Origin: Actinomycetes bacterium
GTDB lineage: Bacteria > Actinomycetota > Acidimicrobiia > Acidimicrobiales > RAAP-2
Assembly (NCBI GenBank): GCA_021844425.1
Contig: JAKBTL010000076.1
Location: 62,001-126,000, forward strand
Direction of reading: 5' to 3'
DNA length: 64,000 nucleotides
Part shown: positions 59,801 through 64,000 of the stretch, in pieces
How positions within the stretch are numbered: the first letter of the stretch is position 1
Layout of the letters: every line of letters starts with the position of its first letter
Notes under the pieces: model-generated
The model's database searches: none
Seen by the model: only the letters and a program-made list of their open reading frames with translations
What the model was told of the DNA's origin: nothing
Made by a program: the position numbers and the translations under genes

Positions 59801-60436
59801 ATGGGCATCTGGAGAGACCAGGTGGTGCCGCGGGCAACCGACCTCCTGCTCGACACGGCCGAGATCCGCCGCCTCAGGAGGGAGACGGTCGCCGGGGTGC
59901 GCGGGAACGTCGTAGAGATCGGCTTCGGCTCCGGGCTCAACCTCGCCTTCTACCCTCCTGCGGTGCACAAGGTCCTCGCCGTCGAGCCGTCGGCGGTCGC
60001 CGCACGGCTGGCCGCCCAGCGGATCGCTTCCGCCCCGGTCCCGGTCGAGGTCGTCGGCGACGACGCGCAGGCGCTCCCCGTCGAGAGCTCGTCGCTCGAC
60101 GCCGCGGTGTCGAGCTTCACGCTGTGCACCATCCCTGATCCCCGCGCTGCCCTGGAGGAGCTGCTCCGCGTGCTCCGACCCGGCGGGACGTTCCACTTCC
60201 TGGAGCACGGGCTCTCCCCCTCGACTTCGGTGGCGCGCTGGCAGCACCGGCTCGACCCGCTCCAGCGACGGCTCGCAGCGGGATGCCACCTCGATCGACC
60301 GATCGACAGGCTGCTGGAGGACGCCGGCTTCCTCCTCGGCGATCTCCGGAACTTCGAGCTGCCCGGTCCTCGAGCGCTGCGCCCCTTCGGGTACCTCTAC
60401 ATCGGCACCGCGACCAAGCCCGGGTGTGGTCCCTGA
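59801..60436 (+). CDS. Class I SAM-dependent methyltransferase
   Basis: 211 aa from the ATG at 59801. SAM-binding motif I NVVEIGFGSGLNLAFY near residue 37, motif II region VLAVEPSAVAARLA, motif around SSSLDAAVSSFTLCTIPD and the post-motif LRVLRPGGTFHFLEHG. UbiE/Methyltransf_11 type; substrate unknown. An antisense TPP riboswitch lies 60 bp past its stop. Confidence 0.9.
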   Translation: MGIWRDQVVPRATDLLLDTAEIRRLRRETVAGVRGNVVEIGFGSGLNLAFYPPAVHKVLAVEPSAVAARLAAQRIASAPVPVEVVGDDAQALPVESSSLDAAVSSFTLCTIPDPRAALEELLRVLRPGGTFHFLEHGLSPSTSVARWQHRLDPLQRRLAAGCHLDRPIDRLLEDAGFLLGDLRNFELPGPRALRPFGYLYIGTATKPGCGP

Positions 60437-60496
60437 GCCGCCAGTGAAGGGATGAGACAGGGGACACGCGCCGACACGTCTGTCAACGGTCCACGG

Positions 60497-60587
60497 GATG
60501 ACCTCCCTTCGCCGGCATTGTCCGGATCAGGTGATCGGGGTCGCTGACGTCTCAGCCTCTCAGCCCGTTCTGGCTCCCCCTGCCATC
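60497..60587 (-). promoter_or_regulatory. TPP riboswitch (THI element) with no downstream gene
   Basis: On the minus strand the aptamer is complete: GATG (P1 5' side), GGGGGAGCC, GGGCTGAGAG, a P3a hairpin GCTGA/TCAGC, ACCCC, then ACCTGATCCGGACAATG, CCGGCGAAGGGA and CATC (P1 3' side). These match the conserved CUGAGA and ACCUGAUCYGGRUAAUGCCRGCGNAGGGA segments. Downstream on the minus strand there is only the antisense of the methyltransferase gene and no thiamine gene. Confidence 0.9.
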
Positions 60588-60628
60588 TCGTGAACCACTT
60601 GCATTCAACCGCCCCCAGGACCGCTGCG

Positions 60629-61855
60629 TCAGGGTCGAAAGTCCCGAGCTCCGCTCATCCCTTCACTACCCCCGAGGGGTCGAAGCCGGGCGAGTCCCCG
60701 TGCCGACGTCCCTCGGACGGCGATGCCGGCGGACTCGAGCTCGTGCCGCAGGGCCTCTCCGCGTACCTGGCGCAACGCGGCGTGCCGGCTCATCTGCCGT
60801 CCGGCTCCGTGACAGGCCGAGGAGAACGCGCCCCCCGGATCGAGTCCCACGAGCACGTAGGACGCCGTCCCCATCGATCCGGGCACGAGCACGGGCTGGC
60901 CCGCCGCGCGAAGGTCCTCAGGCAGGTCGGGGTGTCCGGGCACAAGCGCTCGGGTCGCCCCTTTCCGATGCACACAGAGCTGCCGGGCCTCTCCGGCGAC
61001 GCTGTGGCGCTCCACCTTCGCCAAGTTGTGCGACACGTCGTAGACGAGCGCCAGCGCTCCGGTGCCGACCACCTCGTCGAACGCTCGACGCGTCGCAGCC
61101 GTGAGCGCCTGCCGGTTCGCCCAGCCGTAGTTGGCGGCAGCCGCCATCGCGCCAAGGTAGGCCTGACCCTCGGGCGACTCCACGGGGGTGCACGCGAGCT
61201 GCGGGTCGGGCACGCTGATGGAGTAGCGGCACATCGCAGTGATCATGGTGCGCACGTGGTCCGAGCAGATCTGGTGCCCGAGCCCTCTCGAGCCGCAGTG
61301 GATCATCACGCACACCTGGGACCGGGAGATCCCGAATGCCTGCGCGCACGCGGGGGCGAAGATCTCCTCGACCACCTGGACCTCCAGGAAGTGATTGCCC
61401 GATCCGAGGCTCCCGACCTGACCGAGTCCGCGAGCGAGGCCTCGCTCGCTCACCTGGGAAGGGTCGGCTCGGGCGAAGACGCCGCCGTCCTCGCAGCGCA
61501 GGAGGTCGGCCTCGGTGCCCAGCCCCGCGGCGAGCGCAGCACCCGCACCGTCTTCGAGGACCACCTCCAGGCTGGGCCGGTCGGGAAGGTGCCATACGCC
61601 GCCGCGGCCGAGCCCGCGGGGAATACCGTCGTCCAGCGCGTCCATGAGCGCAGTGAGCCTCGGCCGGAGCTCGTCGACGGTGAGCGGCGACGCGAGCAGC
61701 CGAACCTCGCACGAGATGTCGAAGCCGACGCCACCCGGGGAGACCGCTCCCCCTGCCTCGACGTCCGTCGCGGCAACGCCGCCGATGGGGAAGCCGTACC
61801 CCCAGTGGATGTCCGGCATGGCGAAGGAAGCGAAGACGATCCCCGGCACCCTCAT
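60629..61855 (-). pseudogene. rtcB: RNA ligase RtcB with internal deletions
   Basis: 408-codon frame with most RtcB motifs: [90 protein letters not shown]. Homology continues upstream of the ATG ([14 protein letters not shown]) but without a start codon. [10 protein letters not shown] joins directly to FAMPDIHWG, missing about 35 residues, and near the C-terminus ARGLA joins RLRPLG, missing the invariant EEAPxAYK block; the usual VVKG end is also replaced. RtcB seals 2',3'-cyclic phosphate RNA ends; this copy is probably inactive. Confidence 0.72.
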
Positions 61856-61925
61856 CGCCCCCGCAGGTTCGATGCGCCACTGGTCGTGGAGACCCGCGGA
61901 TGCTGCTTGATTCTGGGGCCGATCC

Positions 61926-62150
61926 CTATCGCGAACTCAGGCGCAAACCAGGTCCTACGAGCTCGACCTCGCTCGTGGGCACCTCCTCCATGTCCCCCGC
62001 GAAGCTGCCGACCTCCGCCTCGACCAGGTGGTACCGGACCGGCACGACGCCGAGCGCGTCGACCACGTAGACGACCTCTTCGAGCAGCGACACGAGCACG
62101 TCCTGCGCACCGGCGGCGGGAGCCCCGAGCGACCCGCGCCAGCCGACGCG
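61926..62150 (-). pseudogene. Archease fragment
   Basis: The frame DVLVSLLEEVVYVVDALGVV, PVRYHLVEAEVGSFAGDMEEV, TSEVELVG followed by an early TAG resembles the C-terminal half of archease, the RtcB cofactor. The N-terminal half, with the conserved HTADV segment, is not found, and the end is truncated before the final GGW block. Adjacent to and upstream of rtcB, the usual archease-rtcB order. Assignment is from short similarity only. Confidence 0.55.
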
Positions 62151-62344
62151 GCCTTCCTGGCTCGGTTCGACGTGGCCACGCTCCGAGATTGCCCCGCGTC
62201 GAACCAGGCGGCGTAGAGGCGAAGTGCCCGTTCACGGGCGCCCACAAGAACGCTCCCAGGTGGCTGGCGTGAATCGAAGGGCATCCAGCGCGCCCGGCGC
62301 CCCTTGTCCGCAGGCGATCGCCGGCACGGCTCCCCTCGGCTACG

Positions 62345-63760
62345 ATGCCGCGCATCGACACGGGCCGTGCAGGAGAGCTGGAACGTCGCTACCGAGCTCG
62401 AAGCCTGTGGCTGGAACTGGTCCCCGATCCCCTGCGTCCCCGCCCGGCCCTCCCAGGGGACGTCACCTGTGACGTGGCGATCGTCGGCGCGGGCTTCACC
62501 GGCCTGTGGACGGCGTACCACCTGAAGCGTCTCCAGCCCGACGCCAGAGTCGTGGTCGTGGAGCGGGAGATCGCTGGCTTCGGGCCCTCGGGGCGCAACG
62601 GTGGATGGGTCTCGTCCAAGATCGCCGGGAGCTGGGACGTCTACGCGGCACGTGCCGGGCGTGACGCCGTCGGCCGCGCCGAACGGGCCACGTACCAGGC
62701 CGTCGACGAGATCGGGAGCGTGGTCGCGCAGGAGTCCATCGACTGCGGCTTCATGAAATCCGGGATGCTCGCCGTCGCCACGAGCGACCCTCAGGCAGCG
62801 CGGCTTCGCGCCGACCTCGATGCCGCGCGCGTCCACGGCATCGGCGCCGAGGACCTGCGCCAGCTGGAACGATCCGACGTCGACGATCTCGTGCACCTGC
62901 CCGACTGCCGGCTGGCCATCTTCTCTCCACACGGCGCGCGCATCGACCCCGCACGGCTTGCACGAGGGTTGGCCGACGCGTGCGAGCGCCTCGGCGTGAC
63001 CATCTACGAGCGCACCGAAGCCCTGAGCATCGCCCGTGGTCAGGTTCGCTGCCGCGGAGGCGTCGTCGCCGCAGACCACGTCATCAGGGCGACCGAGTCC
63101 TACACCACCGAGCTGCCAGGCGAGCGATTGCGCTACCTGCCGCTCTACAGCCTGATGATCGCGACCGAGCCGCTGGCGCCGAGCGTGTGGGAAGAGATCG
63201 GCTGGCACGACGGGCTCTTGATCCGAGACCACCACCACCTGTTCTTCTACGCCCAGCGCACCGCCGACGGGCGCATCGCGATCGGCGGCCGAGGGGCGCC
63301 CTACCGGCTTTCAGAACCGATAGGCGAGACGTCCGAACGCGACGCTGCGGTCCGGGCACGCCTCGAGGAGACGGTCCGTCGTCAGTTCCCCGCCGCAGAG
63401 GGCGCGGCGATCACCCACCACTGGGGAGGGCCGCTGGCGGTGCCTCGGGACTGGTCCATGGCGATCACCTACGATCCCGTGACGGGTCTCGGATGGGCCG
63501 GCGGCTACTCGGGCCATGGGGTCGTCGCAGCGAACATCTCGGGACGGACCCTGGCCGATCTCGTGCTCGGCCGTGACACGGATCTCGTGAGACTGCCCTG
63601 GGTCGGGCATCGCGCACGGTCCTGGGAGCCAGAACCCCTGCGCTACCTGGCGTCGAAGGCGATCGTCGAGGTGCTGGCGTCAGCGGATCGGTACGAGGAC
63701 CGCTCGGGCCGCCCGGCGCGCCGGACGCGACTGCTCGCGCCCGTCATGCCTCCCTCCTGA
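62345..63760 (+). CDS. FAD-dependent oxidoreductase, DadA/glycine oxidase family
   Basis: 471 aa. FAD-binding GxGxxG: CDVAIVGAGFTGLWTAYHL near residue 43, then VVVEREIAGFGPSGRNGGWVSS, the PuuB/OrdL-like signature. Central substrate domain with GMLAVATSD, and C-terminal FAD contacts THHWGGPLAVPRDW and GLGWAGGYSGHGVVAANISG. Likely oxidises an amino acid or polyamine. The nearby peptide ABC permease gene could supply substrate. Confidence 0.88.
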   Translation: MPRIDTGRAGELERRYRARSLWLELVPDPLRPRPALPGDVTCDVAIVGAGFTGLWTAYHLKRLQPDARVVVVEREIAGFGPSGRNGGWVSSKIAGSWDVYAARAGRDAVGRAERATYQAVDEIGSVVAQESIDCGFMKSGMLAVATSDPQAARLRADLDAARVHGIGAEDLRQLERSDVDDLVHLPDCRLAIFSPHGARIDPARLARGLADACERLGVTIYERTEALSIARGQVRCRGGVVAADHVIRATESYTTELPGERLRYLPLYSLMIATEPLAPSVWEEIGWHDGLLIRDHHHLFFYAQRTADGRIAIGGRGAPYRLSEPIGETSERDAAVRARLEETVRRQFPAAEGAAITHHWGGPLAVPRDWSMAITYDPVTGLGWAGGYSGHGVVAANISGRTLADLVLGRDTDLVRLPWVGHRARSWEPEPLRYLASKAIVEVLASADRYEDRSGRPARRTRLLAPVMPPS

Positions 63761-63798
63761 CGCCAAGCGAGCGAGAGGGGCAACGCCGCGCCGAAGCC

Positions 63799-64000
63799 TC
63801 ACTTCGACGAGACCGACTGGCGCTTCGAGATGACGTCGTAGAAACCGTCGCCGATCGCACTCACCGCGATGACGGTGAGGGTGATGAGGGCGGCGGGCAG
63901 CCACAGCTCCCACCAGTAGCTGTCGAAGAGATGGTGGATGCCGAGCGTGAGTGTCTCACCCCAGCTCGTCGCGGGCGGAGGCACGGAGAGGCCGAGGAAG
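63799..64000 (-). CDS. Peptide ABC transporter permease (DppC/OppC-like), C-terminal end
   Basis: Partial, running off the right edge. The visible 67 residues read FLGLSVPPPATSWGETLTLG, a membrane helix LWLPAALITLTVIAVSAIGDGFYDV and the end ISKRQSVSSK. This matches the close of DppC/OppC permeases (LGLGxxPPxPSWG ... GDGLRDxLDPR). Convergent with the FAD oxidoreductase gene, 38 bp apart. Confidence 0.85.
   Translation of the reverse strand, partial: FLGLSVPPPATSWGETLTLGIHHLFDSYWWELWLPAALITLTVIAVSAIGDGFYDVISKRQSVSSK

Overview
The window is very GC-rich, densely coded DNA from a chromosome of a high-GC actinobacterium. Evidence for Actinomycetota: a FadB2-like hydroxybutyryl-CoA dehydrogenase, a Bpa (bacterial proteasome activator) relative, a Ddn-type F420-linked nitroreductase relative, a PIG-L/MshB-type deacetylase, a SigF/SigB-type sigma module, DUF1918 and a short-form glycogen phosphorylase. 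The valyl-tRNA synthetase is of the archaeal/rickettsial-like type, which would suit a deep lineage such as Acidimicrobiia, but the class is inferred, not proven. No tRNA, rRNA, CRISPR array, IS element or prophage was seen.

Layout. 0-17 kb: divergent cysS/valS; an STAS-anti-sigma-sigma operon; central carbohydrate genes (pgi, gnd, pgl, rpiA) and glycogen breakdown (glgP-glgX); a membrane-anchored SpoIIE/RsbU phosphatase that could feed the sigma module; fadB2; a Ddn-like protein. 17-23 kb: a flippase-like membrane protein, a PBP2-type transpeptidase, a MarR/YceI divergent pair, and an alkylation-repair pair (ATL overlapping AlkA). 23-28 kb: a decay zone with a broken ABC exporter, a Bpa-like protein, an isochorismatase, a BON/DUF2267 protein, and two pseudogene stumps (an uncharacterised conserved gene and ku) that meet head to head.

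28-39 kb: stress or dormancy-like genes. A long minus-strand run goes adenosine-specific kinase, DUF1918, CBS pair, HAD phosphatase + GH65 phosphorylase (one gene split by a frameshift at a 7-bp repeat), two-domain universal stress protein, GT4 glycosyltransferase. Opposite it is a phosphoglycerate-kinase relative that has lost its catalytic motifs.

39-59 kb: a sulfur/redox island. It holds a small CxxC protein, a wrecked PRPP-synthetase-like gene, a PRTase-hydrolase fusion, thioredoxin, PIG-L deacetylase, rhodanese-metallo-beta-lactamase fusion, a CstR-like persulfide sensor, a YeiE-like LysR with a YeiH-like exporter, DsrE, TusA and SQR (the last two frameshifted), a TorD-like chaperone, and a SoeABC-like molybdoenzyme with fused iron-sulfur and NrfD subunits. 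Four copies of an ATACC-N6-GGTAT palindrome sit before the thiol/persulfide genes and the sensor, suggesting one regulon. The genes together outline sulfide to persulfide to sulfite to sulfate. 59-64 kb: a LysR regulator, a methyltransferase, an intact TPP riboswitch with no gene behind it, remnants of rtcB and archease, a FAD oxidoreductase and the end of a peptide ABC permease.

A theme of the window is damage: at least six genes carry internal deletions or truncations and several carry single-base frameshifts in homopolymers. Real decay and assembly or read error cannot be separated from the sequence alone.
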